DNA of 61,334 bases from Acidobacteriota bacterium (GTDB taxonomy: Bacteria > Acidobacteriota > Thermoanaerobaculia > Thermoanaerobaculales > Thermoanaerobaculaceae): the NCBI GenBank assembly GCA_016213675.1, contig JACQZW010000049.1, forward strand, positions 1 through 61,334, read 5' to 3'. Positions 16,506-25,480 of this stretch are shown here, in pieces. A model generated the notes under the pieces. The model made no database searches and had not been told where the DNA came from. It saw only the letters and a program-made list of their open reading frames with translations. Each line of letters opens with the position of its first letter. The stretch's first letter is position 1. Made by a program: the position numbers and the translations under genes.

Positions 16506-17698
16506 AAGGGGTCGCGCTGCGGCGTGCGATCGAAGCGGAGCTGCGCGGCAACCTGTTGCCGTTCTGGCGCGAGCGCAGTCTCGACGACGCGGGCGGCGGC
16601 TTCATCGCCGAGATGGCAAACGACGGGACGTTACGCCGAGATGCGGCCCGGGGCCTGGTCCTCAACGCCCGGCTGCTGTGGACGTTCGCGGCTCTCCACC
16701 GGGAGCTCGGCGAGCCGTGCGACCGCGAGCTGGCATGCCGCGCCTTCGACTACATCGAGGCGCACTTCCGCGATCGCGAGGCCGGCGGCTACCACTGGCG
16801 CGTCGACGCCGGCGGCCGTCCCCTCGACAGGACGAAGAAGACCTACGGCCAGGCATTCGCGATCTACGCCCTCGCCGAGTACTACCGGGCGTGCGGCGAT
16901 CCAGCCGCTCTCGTTGCGGCCCGTCTGGTCTACGAGGCGGTCGAACGCCACGCGCGGGACGGCCGCCACGGCGGCTACCTCGAGGCGCGCGCGGAGGACT
17001 GGTCGGCGACCTCCGAGCTCCGCCTCGGGGACGGCGAGACGATCGCGCCGAAGTCGATGAACACCCACCTGCACGTCCTCGAGGCCTACACCACCCTGCT
17101 CCGTGCCTGGCCCGACCCCGGTCTCGCGTCACGCGTGCGCGAGTTGGTCGAGCTGTTCCCCGCCCGAATCGCCGCCGGCGGCCACCTCCGGCACTACTTC
17201 GACGAGCGCTGGGTCGCCCTCCCGGGCACCTACACCTACGGCCACGACATCGAGGCGAGCTGGCTGCTCGTCGAGGCGGCCGCAGCCCTCGGCGACGAGC
17301 GGCTGGCCGCCCGCGTGCGGGAGTGGTCGATCCGGATGGCCCGCGCCGCCCTCGCCGAGGGGCTCGACGCGGACGGGGGCCTCGCCTACGAGGGGCGGGC
17401 CGGGACGGTCGTCGACGGCCGGCGCGACTGGTGGTGCCAGGCCGAGGCCGTGGTGGGCTTCTGGCACGCCCATGAGGCGACCGCGGACCCGGCCTTCGCC
17501 GACGCCTCCGCCCGGGTCTGGGACTTCATCTCCCGCCGGGTGGTCGACCGCGCGGGGGGCGAGTGGTTCGCCCGGGTGCTCCCGGGCGGTTCGGTCGACG
17601 AACGCGAGCCGAAGGTCTCGGAGTGGAAGTGTCCCTATCACAACGTCCGCATGTGCCTGGAGATGATGCGGCGTCTCGGCGCGGGAGGCGGGAGATGA
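16502..17698 (+). CDS. Cellobiose/mannobiose 2-epimerase (AGE family)
   Basis: The 398-residue protein is an (alpha/alpha)6 barrel of typical epimerase length. It carries the family signature motifs [12 protein letters not shown] (Arg57), [24 protein letters not shown] (His248, Glu251) and [13 protein letters not shown] (His380); the two histidines are the acid/base pair. Such enzymes epimerise the reducing-end sugar at C2, converting mannobiose to mannosyl-glucose or cellobiose to glucosyl-mannose. No signal peptide is present, so it is cytoplasmic. The ATG follows AGGAGGGAGCG. The stop overlaps the GH130 start by ATGA, which fits the pathway because its product is the GH130 substrate. Confidence 0.92.
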   Translation: MKGVALRRAIEAELRGNLLPFWRERSLDDAGGGFIAEMANDGTLRRDAARGLVLNARLLWTFAALHRELGEPCDRELACRAFDYIEAHFRDREAGGYHWRVDAGGRPLDRTKKTYGQAFAIYALAEYYRACGDPAALVAARLVYEAVERHARDGRHGGYLEARAEDWSATSELRLGDGETIAPKSMNTHLHVLEAYTTLLRAWPDPGLASRVRELVELFPARIAAGGHLRHYFDERWVALPGTYTYGHDIEASWLLVEAAAALGDERLAARVREWSIRMARAALAEGLDADGGLAYEGRAGTVVDGRRDWWCQAEAVVGFWHAHEATADPAFADASARVWDFISRRVVDRAGGEWFARVLPGGSVDEREPKVSEWKCPYHNVRMCLEMMRRLGAGGGR

Positions 17699-18882
17699 GC
17701 GATCCGACCCACGACGCGAAGGTGCGGCGCCTGTTCGACGGTTACGAGCGCCTCCTGGCCCGGCCGAACGAGCCGGCGGACGACGACGGCGGCGTCCTGC
17801 AGCGCTGGAGGAACCCGGTGCTGACGGCCGCCCACACTCCGCCGTTCTGGCGCTTCGACCTCGACCCTGCGACCAATCCGCACCTCGCCGAACGGCTGAC
17901 CGTCAACGCCGTCTTCAACCCCGGGGCGATCTTCCTCGACGGCGCCTTCCGCCTCGTCGCACGCGTCGAGGGCGCCGACCGGAAGAGCTTCTTCGCCGTC
18001 GCCTGGAGCCCCAACGGCGTCGATGGATTCCGCTTCCACGAGGAACCGATCGCCCTGCCGGAGACCGACGATCCCGACGTCAACGTCTACGACATGCGCC
18101 TGGTGGCCCACGAGGACGGCTTCATCTACGGCCTGTTCTGCACCGAGCGCGCCGACCCGGCCGCCCGCCGCGGCGACCTCTCCGCTGCGGTCGCGCGCTG
18201 CGGCATCGCGCGCACCAGTGACCTCGTCGCCTGGGAACGCCTGCCCGACCTGGTGACCCGCTCGCCCCAGCAGCGCAACGTCGTGCTCCATCCGCGCCTC
18301 GTGGACGGCTGCTACGCCTTCTACACCCGGCCGCAGGACGGCTTCATCGAGGCCCGCTCGGGCGGCGGCATCGGCTGGGGGCTGTCGCGGCGGATCGAAG
18401 GGGCGGTCATCGACGAAGAGACCATCGTCCACGACCGCCGCTACCACACCATCACCGAGGTGAAGAACGGACTCGGGCCGGCGCCGATCCGGACCGAGCA
18501 CGGCTGGCTGCAGCTCGCCCACGGGGTGCGCGGCACCGCCGCCGGCCTGCGCTACGTGCTCTACGCGTTCATGACCGCGCTCGACGAGCCCTGGCGGGTG
18601 ATCCACGAGCCGGGCGGGTACCTGCTCGCCCCACGCGGCCGGGAACGTGTCGGCGACGTCGGCAACGTGCTGTTCTCCAATGGCTGGATCGCGCGCCCCG
18701 ACGGCCGCGTGTTCCTCTACTACGCCTCGAGCGACACCCGTTGCCACGTCGCGACGACGTCGGTCGAGCGCCTCGTCGACTACTGCCGCAACACGCCGCC
18801 GGATCCCCTGCGCACCGGCGAGTGCGTGCGGCAGCGCCTCGCCCTCATCGAGCGCAACCGCCGGTTCCGGGGAGGCGAGTGA
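17695..18882 (+). CDS. GH130 4-O-beta-D-mannosyl-D-glucose phosphorylase
   Basis: The 395-residue protein matches the GH130 subfamily-1 phosphorylases end to end: [35 protein letters not shown], the catalytic loop VNVYDMRL (Asp133), [41 protein letters not shown] and [11 protein letters not shown]. These enzymes split mannosyl-beta-1,4-glucose with phosphate into mannose 1-phosphate and glucose in the cytoplasm, saving ATP. It lies between the epimerase (4-base overlap) and the esterase (1-base overlap) and is presumably controlled from the 16.26 kb operator. Activity on longer manno-oligosaccharides is less likely given the close subfamily-1 match. Confidence 0.92.
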   Translation: MSDPTHDAKVRRLFDGYERLLARPNEPADDDGGVLQRWRNPVLTAAHTPPFWRFDLDPATNPHLAERLTVNAVFNPGAIFLDGAFRLVARVEGADRKSFFAVAWSPNGVDGFRFHEEPIALPETDDPDVNVYDMRLVAHEDGFIYGLFCTERADPAARRGDLSAAVARCGIARTSDLVAWERLPDLVTRSPQQRNVVLHPRLVDGCYAFYTRPQDGFIEARSGGGIGWGLSRRIEGAVIDEETIVHDRRYHTITEVKNGLGPAPIRTEHGWLQLAHGVRGTAAGLRYVLYAFMTALDEPWRVIHEPGGYLLAPRGRERVGDVGNVLFSNGWIARPDGRVFLYYASSDTRCHVATTSVERLVDYCRNTPPDPLRTGECVRQRLALIERNRRFRGGE

Positions 18883-20834
18883 TGCGTGGCCTTCTGCTCT
18901 GCGAAGCCTCCGCCATCGTCTTCCTCGTCGCCGGACTGGCGTTCCTACCTTCGGGTCCCGCGGCGGCCGACGAGTTGCGACTCGCGGCGCCCGCCGGCGA
19001 CGGCATGGTGCTGCAGCGCAACACGCCGGTCCCGCTCCGTGGCTGGGCGAAGCCGGGCGTTCGGGTCGCCGTCGCGTTCGCCGGCACCTCGCTCGCCGCC
19101 CGCGCCGGCGCGGGTGGCGCCTGGAGCGGGACCCTGCCGGCGCAGCCGGCCGGCGGGCCGTTCGACCTCACGGTGGTGGCGGGCGGCGAGCGTCTGCACG
19201 TTGCCGACGTGCTGGTCGGCGACGTATGGCTGTGCTCCGGCCAGTCGAACATGGAGTGGGTCGTGGCCGACGCGGCCGACGCTGCGGCCGAGATCGCCGC
19301 GGCGAACGACCCGCGCATCCGCCACCTCAAGATGCCGCGCGCCTGGGCGCCGCGGCCGCTTGCCGCGCAACCGGGACTGGCGTGGCGACCCGCGCTGCCG
19401 GAGCACGTGGGTGGCTTCACCGCGGTCGGGTACTACTTCGCCCGCTCCCTGCGCCCGCACCTCGACGTCCCGATCGGACTGCTCGACGCCTCCTGGGGCG
19501 GAAGCCGCATCGAGCCGTGGATGAGCGCGCGGGCCCTCGCCCTCGACGCGGTCGCGATGCAGCGGATCCTCGCCGGTGAGGAGACCTGGGCGCACCAGAC
19601 CCTCGAGCGCCTGCGCGCCCGTGTCGGCGCGTTGCCCGAACGCGACGGCGGCCTCGTCGACGGGAAGCCGCTATGGGCCGACCCGGACCTCGACGACGCG
19701 TCGTGGGATCGGATCGAGGTCCCGGCGCGCTGGGAAGAGGTCGGCTTCGAGGGCATGGACGGCGTCGGCTGGTACCGCACCACCTTCGAGCTCACCGCCG
19801 ACGAGGCGCGCTCCGGGGTCCGCATCGGGCTCGGGACGATCGACGACTCCGACGTCGCCTGGGTCAACGGCCAGGAGGTGGGACACACCACCCTCGCCTG
19901 GAACCGGCCCCGAGTCTACGCGGTGCCGCCGGCCGGCCTCCGCGAGGGTCGCAACGTCCTCGCCGTGCGGGTGGAGGACACCGGTGGGGGCGGCGGGATC
20001 TGGGGCAAGCAGGAACAGCTCTTCGTGGAGGGCACCCACCGCCGGCCGCTCGCCGGCGCGTGGCGCTTCCGGCTCGGCGTCGTGACCGTCAACCTCGACT
20101 ACCACAAGACCGAGGTGCCGACGGTGATCTTCAACGCCATGATCCACCCGCTCCAGAGCTACCCGGTCGCCGGCGTCCTCTGGTACCAGGGCGAGTCCAA
20201 CGCCGGAGGCGCAGACGCATTCGCCTACCGCCGCCTCTTCCCGGGCCTGATCGCGGATTGGCGGGCTGGCTGGGGGCGCGGGGACCTGCCCTTCCTCTGG
20301 GTGCAGCTCGCGAGCTTCATGCCGGCGGCCAGCCAACCGACGGAGAGCTCGTGGGCGGTTCTCCGCGAGTCGCAGGCGGCGGCCTTGGCGCTGCCCCGTA
20401 CCGCCCAGGCAGTCGCCATCGACATCGGTGACGCCGACGACGTCCACCCGGCGAACAAGCAGGAGGTGGGCCGCCGGCTCGCACTCGCCGCCCGCAAGGT
20501 GGCGTACGGCGAGGACATCGTCCACTCGGGACCCTCGTACCGCCGGCACGAGGTGCGCGACGGCCGGGTCGAGATCGCCTTCGACCACGTCGGGAGCGGA
20601 CTGGTGGCTCGGGGCGACGCCGCCGGCAGAATCGTGGGGTTCGCGGTGGCCGGCGCCGACCGGCGGTTCGTCTGGGCCGAGGCCGTCGTCGCCGGCGAGA
20701 CCGTCGCGGTGTGGTCCGACCGGGTGAGAGAACCGGTGGCGGTGCGCTACTCCTGGGCCGACAACCCGGCCGGCGCGAACCTGTTCAACCGCGAGGGCCT
20801 GCCGGCCGGCCCGTTCCGGACGGACGACTGGTAG
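18882..20834 (+). CDS. Sialate O-acetylesterase-like (SASA) carbohydrate esterase
   Basis: The 650-residue secreted protein has an N-terminal signal peptide and the SGNH-type catalytic domain split by an insert. The nucleophile lies in GQSNMEW (Ser122), with WYQGESN in the middle and the Asp/His pair in DDVHPANK (His522). The insert, about residues 255-390 (WYRTTFEL, VNGQEVGHT, GRNVLAVRVED), is a GH2-like jelly roll common in this family. The substrate is an O-acetylated glycan. Next to a mannan epimerase and GH130, acetylated mannan or glucomannan is more likely than sialic acid. The start overlaps the GH130 stop by one base. Confidence 0.85.
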   Translation: MRGLLLCEASAIVFLVAGLAFLPSGPAAADELRLAAPAGDGMVLQRNTPVPLRGWAKPGVRVAVAFAGTSLAARAGAGGAWSGTLPAQPAGGPFDLTVVAGGERLHVADVLVGDVWLCSGQSNMEWVVADAADAAAEIAAANDPRIRHLKMPRAWAPRPLAAQPGLAWRPALPEHVGGFTAVGYYFARSLRPHLDVPIGLLDASWGGSRIEPWMSARALALDAVAMQRILAGEETWAHQTLERLRARVGALPERDGGLVDGKPLWADPDLDDASWDRIEVPARWEEVGFEGMDGVGWYRTTFELTADEARSGVRIGLGTIDDSDVAWVNGQEVGHTTLAWNRPRVYAVPPAGLREGRNVLAVRVEDTGGGGGIWGKQEQLFVEGTHRRPLAGAWRFRLGVVTVNLDYHKTEVPTVIFNAMIHPLQSYPVAGVLWYQGESNAGGADAFAYRRLFPGLIADWRAGWGRGDLPFLWVQLASFMPAASQPTESSWAVLRESQAAALALPRTAQAVAIDIGDADDVHPANKQEVGRRLALAARKVAYGEDIVHSGPSYRRHEVRDGRVEIAFDHVGSGLVARGDAAGRIVGFAVAGADRRFVWAEAVVAGETVAVWSDRVREPVAVRYSWADNPAGANLFNREGLPAGPFRTDDW

Positions 20835-21508
20835 GCCGGCACGCGACCGGCCTCTTCAAGCTCGCGCCGGCCGGAGCGCTCCCTGCCCCGGCCACGGCAC
20901 GCCCGTTCGACGAGCTCGTTGATCTCCGTCGAGCTGGCGGCCCCCGGCGTTGCCGGCCTCTCCGGCAGGCCGGCCGCGTGGAGCGCCTCGTGGACGAGCA
21001 CCAAACCGGCGGCGCGCGGGTCCAGCGCACCAAACTCCGGACACAGCTTGACGACCGGGCAGCCGGCCGCGGTGAACGCCGCCACCGACCCCTGGCAGGT
21101 CGCGGCTCGCTCGCTGCCGGTGGGCTCGGCGTAGAACGCGCCAGCCAGGCTCGCGGTCCCCGACGCCCCGAGCCGATCTAAGAGGGCGCCGCACGGACCT
21201 TCCCACCGGACCATCTGCAGGGCCAGCTCGTAGCCGACGCGCAGGTTGCGCCTCGTCCGCTCGGAGAGGTTGCCGGCGACGCGAGGGCGACTGGTGCGAA
21301 CGGCAGTCGCGGTCCGGCCTGCCGGTGCCGGCGTTCCCTGGTCCGGGGTGCGGTCCACCGCCGCACCTTTCGCGGGCAGGGCCGTGGCAGCGGCCAAGGC
21401 GAACGCGAGCCTCGCGGGCCAGTGGTGGGCGGTCGGCATCGAACGGCGCGGCGTGGCGGCGATGGTCCACATCGCAGCGAATCTGCGGCCGCGGCCGCCG
21501 CTGCGCAT
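20747..21508 (-). CDS. Putative secreted protein with HEXXH motif
   Basis: A 253-residue frame starts at an ATG with GGAGG five bases upstream. The N-terminus is long and basic before a hydrophobic stretch (LAFALAAATALPAKG), so an internal start at 21439 is possible. The mature part has several Cys and one HEALH motif (20978-20992, first His about residue 173) in LVLVHEALHAAGLPE, followed by STEINELVERAC. This looks like a zinc-peptidase-like site, but no family was recognised. The 3' end overlaps the convergent esterase gene by 88 bases, so its last 29 residues are uncertain. Confidence 0.55.
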   Translation of the reverse strand: MRSGGRGRRFAAMWTIAATPRRSMPTAHHWPARLAFALAAATALPAKGAAVDRTPDQGTPAPAGRTATAVRTSRPRVAGNLSERTRRNLRVGYELALQMVRWEGPCGALLDRLGASGTASLAGAFYAEPTGSERAATCQGSVAAFTAAGCPVVKLCPEFGALDPRAAGLVLVHEALHAAGLPERPATPGAASSTEINELVERACRGRGRERSGRRELEEAGRVPAYQSSVRNGPAGRPSRLNRFAPAGLSAQE

Positions 21509-21683
21509 CGGGCCTCCGGGCGGCCCCGGACCCGTACCTTCGTCGGGCGTACGAAGGTGCGCACGGGTCCGCCGTGGGACCAACCCGCGCCTGCCTGGCG
21601 ACTGGGCGCGCGCGGGAACCTGTCCGTTCGTACAGTGTCCCCTGGGACGACGCGCCACGGCCGGGGGCGGTCCATAATCAGCC

Positions 21684-22943
21684 ATGCCCGAGACGCCGAG
21701 TCGTGAGCGACGCTCCGTACGACGACTCTTGCCGTGGCTGCCCGCCCCGCCCCCGGAAGGACTGCGCGATGTTCGCGCCTTCTTCGTCGTCGTCACCGTC
21801 GTCCTCTGCCTGCTCTACGCCTTCGTCGTACGCAGCGCCCCAGGCCTGCGCGGTTGGTGGTTGGCCCTCGTCACCGCACTCTGGGCAGCGCACGTCGCGC
21901 TCTACTGGCTGAGCCCACGCATCAGCCAGGACCGGCGCCTGGCGGTCGGCTACTTCTTCGTCCAGGGGCTCCTTGTCGGCGCCATTCTCGCGCTGGCACC
22001 CAACCCTGCCCTGCCGCTCGGGCTCACGGCCGGGCTCATCGGCGAGGCGGTCGGGATGCTCGCGGGTTCCGCGTGGCGCGTGCCGGTCGTCGCGCTCCTC
22101 GCGGGAGGGGCCGTCCTCGGCCAGGCCCACGTCTCCGGCTGGGCCGAAATCCCGACCTGGCTCGCCGTGGCCGTCCCAATCGTGTTCTTCGTGGTCGTGT
22201 ACGTCACCCTCTTCACCCGCCAGGTGGAGGCGAAGGCACGCGCCCAGGGGCTCCTCGCCGAGCTCGAGAAAGCCCATCGCGAGCTGACCGACTACGCGGG
22301 TCAGGTCGAGGACCTGACGCTCGCCGCCGAGCGCCAGCGCCTCGCCCGCGAGCTCCACGACACGCTGGCGCAAGGCCTCGTCGGCACGATCCTCCAGCTC
22401 GAGGCCGTGCAGGCTCACCTCGAGAACGGCCACCCCGAACGGGCCAGCGACCTCCTCCGCCAGGCGCAGTCGCGGGCGCGGGAGGCCCTCGCGCAGTCCC
22501 GCCGCGCCATCGACGACCTGCGCGGCGGCATCGCTGGGAATGGCGACCTCGCGACGGAGGTGAAGCTCGAGGTTGACCGGTTCGCGGCCGCCACCGGCCT
22601 CCCTTGTACGTTCCGTGTCGACGGCGAGGTCGGCGAGTGGTCACCGGCAGTCCGCGAGCATGTCGTACGGATCGTCGCCGAGGCGCTCGGGAACATCGCC
22701 TGTCACGCCTCCGCAGCGACCGTCGCCGTTGCCATCCAGGCGGCTGAAACCGGACTCGTGCTGGCGTTGCGCGACGACGGCGCGGGTTTCACGCCGTCGG
22801 CGTCGCTCGAATCGGGCCACTGGGGGCTCGTCGGCATGCGCGAGCGCGCCAGGTTGTGTGGCGGGCGACTCGAGATCGAGAGCGCCCCGGGCCAGGGATG
22901 CGAGGTGCGAGTGTGGCTGGAACGAAGCCGATCCGGGTCGTGA
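21684..22943 (+). CDS. NarL-type sensor histidine kinase
   Basis: The 419-residue protein has six or so hydrophobic helices in residues 30-178 and no large periplasmic domain. A short coiled coil follows, then the HisKA_3 dimerisation box ERQRLARELHDTLAQG (His225), and an HATPase_c domain with AEALGNIACHAS (N box), DDGAGF and GLVGMRERA. It autophosphorylates and should pass phosphate to the response regulator just downstream. A CATAAT hexamer at 21673-21678 lies right before the ATG, so the mRNA may be leaderless. Signal unknown; the membrane segment may sense lipids or a small ligand. Confidence 0.9.
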   Translation: MPETPSRERRSVRRLLPWLPAPPPEGLRDVRAFFVVVTVVLCLLYAFVVRSAPGLRGWWLALVTALWAAHVALYWLSPRISQDRRLAVGYFFVQGLLVGAILALAPNPALPLGLTAGLIGEAVGMLAGSAWRVPVVALLAGGAVLGQAHVSGWAEIPTWLAVAVPIVFFVVVYVTLFTRQVEAKARAQGLLAELEKAHRELTDYAGQVEDLTLAAERQRLARELHDTLAQGLVGTILQLEAVQAHLENGHPERASDLLRQAQSRAREALAQSRRAIDDLRGGIAGNGDLATEVKLEVDRFAAATGLPCTFRVDGEVGEWSPAVREHVVRIVAEALGNIACHASAATVAVAIQAAETGLVLALRDDGAGFTPSASLESGHWGLVGMRERARLCGGRLEIESAPGQGCEVRVWLERSRSGS

Positions 22944-23566
22944 TCGCCGACGACCACCTGGTCGTCCGTGAAGGGATCCGCCTCATCCTCGAGACCGCAG
23001 ACGAGATCGAGGTGGTCGGCGAGGCGGGCGACGGCGAGGGGGCGCTCGCGCTCGCCGCCACCCACCACCCCGACGTCGTGCTGATGGACCTGCGCATGCC
23101 GGGCACCGACGGGATCACCGCCACCGAGCGGCTGCGCTCCGAGTTGCCCGGCGTGGCGGTGGTCATTCTCACGACCTACAACGAGGACGACCTGATGCGC
23201 CGCGGTCTGCGCGCGGGCGCGCGCGGCTTCCTGCTCAAGGACACCGATCGCGCCACCCTGCTCGACACCGTCAGGGCGGCAGCGCGGGGGGAGACGCTGC
23301 TCCGGCCCGAGGTCGTGGCCAGGCTGCTCGAGGCGCCGCGGCGCGAGGCCGACTGCTCCCTCACCGCCCGCGAGCTGCAGGTGCTCGCGGCGGTCGCGGC
23401 GGGCGAGCGCTCGAAGGTGATCGCCCGTCACCTCGGCATCACCGAACGCACCGTGAAGGCGCACCTGACGAGCGTCTACAACAAGCTCGGCGTCGACAAC
23501 CGCCCCGCCGCGGTCGCCATCGCCATCGCCAAGGGGTGGCTGCCCCGCCCGACCGCCGGGAGCTAG
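22913..23566 (+). CDS. NarL/FixJ-family response regulator
   Basis: The 217-residue protein has a receiver domain with the acidic pair Asp13/Asp14, phospho-acceptor Asp59 in VVLMDLRMPG and a conserved Lys in LLKDTD. A LuxR-type helix-turn-helix follows (LTARELQVLAAVAAGERSKVIARHL, TVKAHLTSVYNKLG). I chose the GTG at 22913, preceded by GAGGTG, which overlaps the kinase gene by 31 bases; ATG at 22898 is the alternative. It pairs with the kinase at 21684. Targets are unknown. Confidence 0.9.
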   Translation: MAGTKPIRVVIADDHLVVREGIRLILETADEIEVVGEAGDGEGALALAATHHPDVVLMDLRMPGTDGITATERLRSELPGVAVVILTTYNEDDLMRRGLRAGARGFLLKDTDRATLLDTVRAAARGETLLRPEVVARLLEAPRREADCSLTARELQVLAAVAAGERSKVIARHLGITERTVKAHLTSVYNKLGVDNRPAAVAIAIAKGWLPRPTAGS

Positions 23567-23579
23567 TCGGCCCGCCGGG

Positions 23580-25379
23580 TCACGCCGCCTCGAGCCGGTC
23601 GAACCACGTCCTCTTGAGGATCGCACTGGTGACCAGGAGGATCAGGGCGGAGATCCAGAAGCCCTTCCAGTCGCGCAGGATCATGTAGAGCGGGATCGTG
23701 ACCAGGGTCATCTGCGCCGCGATGCCGAGGCCGACGTTGACGGCGTCGCGGGTCGCCGAGCGATTCGCCTGGAAGTCCGGCTCGCTGGCGCGCACCTGGC
23801 GGAGCACTGGGCCCCAGAAGCCCCACGGCCGCACCTGCCGGTAGAAGCGGGCGAGGACCGCGTCCGGCTCGGGCCGGGTCAGCAGGCTCCCGACGACGCT
23901 CGCGGCCATCGAGACGAGGAAGATCGGCGCGAACCCGGCGAGGGGCGAGAGCTGCGGGAAGAGCTTGGGCACCGCGAGGGCCGCGGCGATGCCGGCGAGC
24001 ATCCCCCAGAAGTAGCCGTACCCGTTGAAGCGCCACCAGTGCCACTTCAGGATGTTCGGCGCCGTGTACCCGCCCCACAGGCCGTTGACGATCCACTGGG
24101 TGACCTGGTTGATCGAGGCCGCCTGGTAGCCGAAGTAGATGCCGACCGCGAGGATCGCGACCTGGGCGACGTAGCTCACCCGGATGTAGTGCCGCGGCGC
24201 GGCGTCCGTCTTCACGTAGCGCTTGTAGAGGTCGTTGACGAGGTAGGCGCCGCCGGCGTTGATGGTGGCCGAGAAGGTCGACATGAAGGCGGCGAGCAGG
24301 CCCGCGAGGAGCACGCCGATCAGGCCGACCGGGATCTTCTCCCGGATCACCCAGGGCAGGACCATCTCGAAATCGGCCGCCGACGCCGTCGCGAACGCCG
24401 GGCCGAGGTAGTGGACGGCGAGCACCGTGATGCCGCCGATCATCAACCAGCGCGGCAACAGGGCGGCCGACACCACGGCGCTCATCAACGAGGCCTCGCG
24501 GGGGCTCTTGGCGGCCAGGACGCGCTGCATGTCGTAGTTCGGCGCCGGCCCGGCAATCGACACCAGGATCCCCTTGAACAGCATGGCCATGAAGAACAGC
24601 CCGAAGATCGAGTACCCGTCGGCGGCGATGTTCTGCCCGATGGCCGGGATCGACGACGACCAGTCGAGATCGAGCCGCCAGCCGAAGAAGACCTCGCCCC
24701 AACCCGCCGGGACCACCGCCGCGATCTGCTCCGGCGATACCGACGTCATCGCGATGAACGCGATCGCGAGCGAGCACACCGCCATGATCACGAACTGCGC
24801 CACGTCGGTCAGCACGACGCTGATCATGCCCCCGAGCAACACGTAGATCGCGGTGATCGCCATGATCAGGATGCCGTAGGTGTTGGGCGACAGGTCCCAA
24901 GGCAGGAACGAGGCGGTGAACTTGCCCATCCCCTGGAAGTCGTATGCGATGAAGCCGACCACGCTGACCAGGGCGAAGATCACCACGATCACGCGGGACA
25001 GCTCGGCGCCGCGCCCGTCGCCGAAACGGCTGGTGATCCACTCGGCACCGGTCAGCACGTTCGAGCGGCGAATCCAGCTCGCCAGATAGACGGCCAGGAA
25101 CACCTGGTTGAAGGTGGGCCACAGCCAGGGCAGCCAGATGCCCTTCATGCCGTAGACGAAGATGTTGTAGACGAGCCACATGGTCCCGGTGATGTCCCAC
25201 ATGGCAGAGGCGTTGGAGATCCCGAGGACGTACCAGGGCAGCTCCTTGCCGGCCAGGAAGTAGCTGTCGAGTCCGCGCGAGGCGCGGCGCATGACCGCCA
25301 GGCCGATGGCCAGCATGGCCGCGAAGTAGACGAGCAGGACCGCGATATCGATCGGGTGCCACGTGATCTGCTGTCCCAC
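23580..25379 (-). CDS. Sodium/solute symporter (SSS family), first copy
   Basis: The 599-residue membrane protein has about fourteen helices and SSS signatures: [42 protein letters not shown], and [29 protein letters not shown], the family's sodium-site region. SSS members import sugars or other small solutes with sodium. The GTG start has AGGAGGCGAC directly upstream. It is divergent from the cellobiose phosphorylase operon and shares operator 2 with it, so a cello- or manno-oligosaccharide or a released monosaccharide is the likely cargo. It is longer than the second symporter and not closely similar by eye. Confidence 0.88.
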   Translation of the reverse strand: MGQQITWHPIDIAVLLVYFAAMLAIGLAVMRRASRGLDSYFLAGKELPWYVLGISNASAMWDITGTMWLVYNIFVYGMKGIWLPWLWPTFNQVFLAVYLASWIRRSNVLTGAEWITSRFGDGRGAELSRVIVVIFALVSVVGFIAYDFQGMGKFTASFLPWDLSPNTYGILIMAITAIYVLLGGMISVVLTDVAQFVIMAVCSLAIAFIAMTSVSPEQIAAVVPAGWGEVFFGWRLDLDWSSSIPAIGQNIAADGYSIFGLFFMAMLFKGILVSIAGPAPNYDMQRVLAAKSPREASLMSAVVSAALLPRWLMIGGITVLAVHYLGPAFATASAADFEMVLPWVIREKIPVGLIGVLLAGLLAAFMSTFSATINAGGAYLVNDLYKRYVKTDAAPRHYIRVSYVAQVAILAVGIYFGYQAASINQVTQWIVNGLWGGYTAPNILKWHWWRFNGYGYFWGMLAGIAAALAVPKLFPQLSPLAGFAPIFLVSMAASVVGSLLTRPEPDAVLARFYRQVRPWGFWGPVLRQVRASEPDFQANRSATRDAVNVGLGIAAQMTLVTIPLYMILRDWKGFWISALILLVTSAILKRTWFDRLEAA

Positions 25380-25421
25380 GTCGCCTCCTGGGTGGCGGTT
25401 GCCATGACGAGCTTAACCGGA

Positions 25422-25435
25422 AAGACAGCGTTGTC
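25422..25435. promoter_or_regulatory. LacI-type operator 2 (symporter / cellobiose phosphorylase)
   Basis: AGACAGCGTTGTCA matches the palindromic consensus TGAYARCGYTGTCA at all but two positions. On the plus strand its end supplies a -35-like TTGTCA (25430-25435) with CACAAT 18 bases on (25454-25459). On the minus strand it supplies TTGACA for the symporter. One site can therefore control both divergent promoters. Confidence 0.7.
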
Positions 25436-25480
25436 AATCGGGGCGAAATGGGCCACAATACGGGTACGGAGGAGCGCTTT

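Noticed and set aside
25448..25480. N-terminal extension of cellobiose phosphorylase from the ATG at 25448
   Set aside because: No ribosome site precedes it, it would place the start before the predicted transcription start, and homologues begin near the ATG at 25481.
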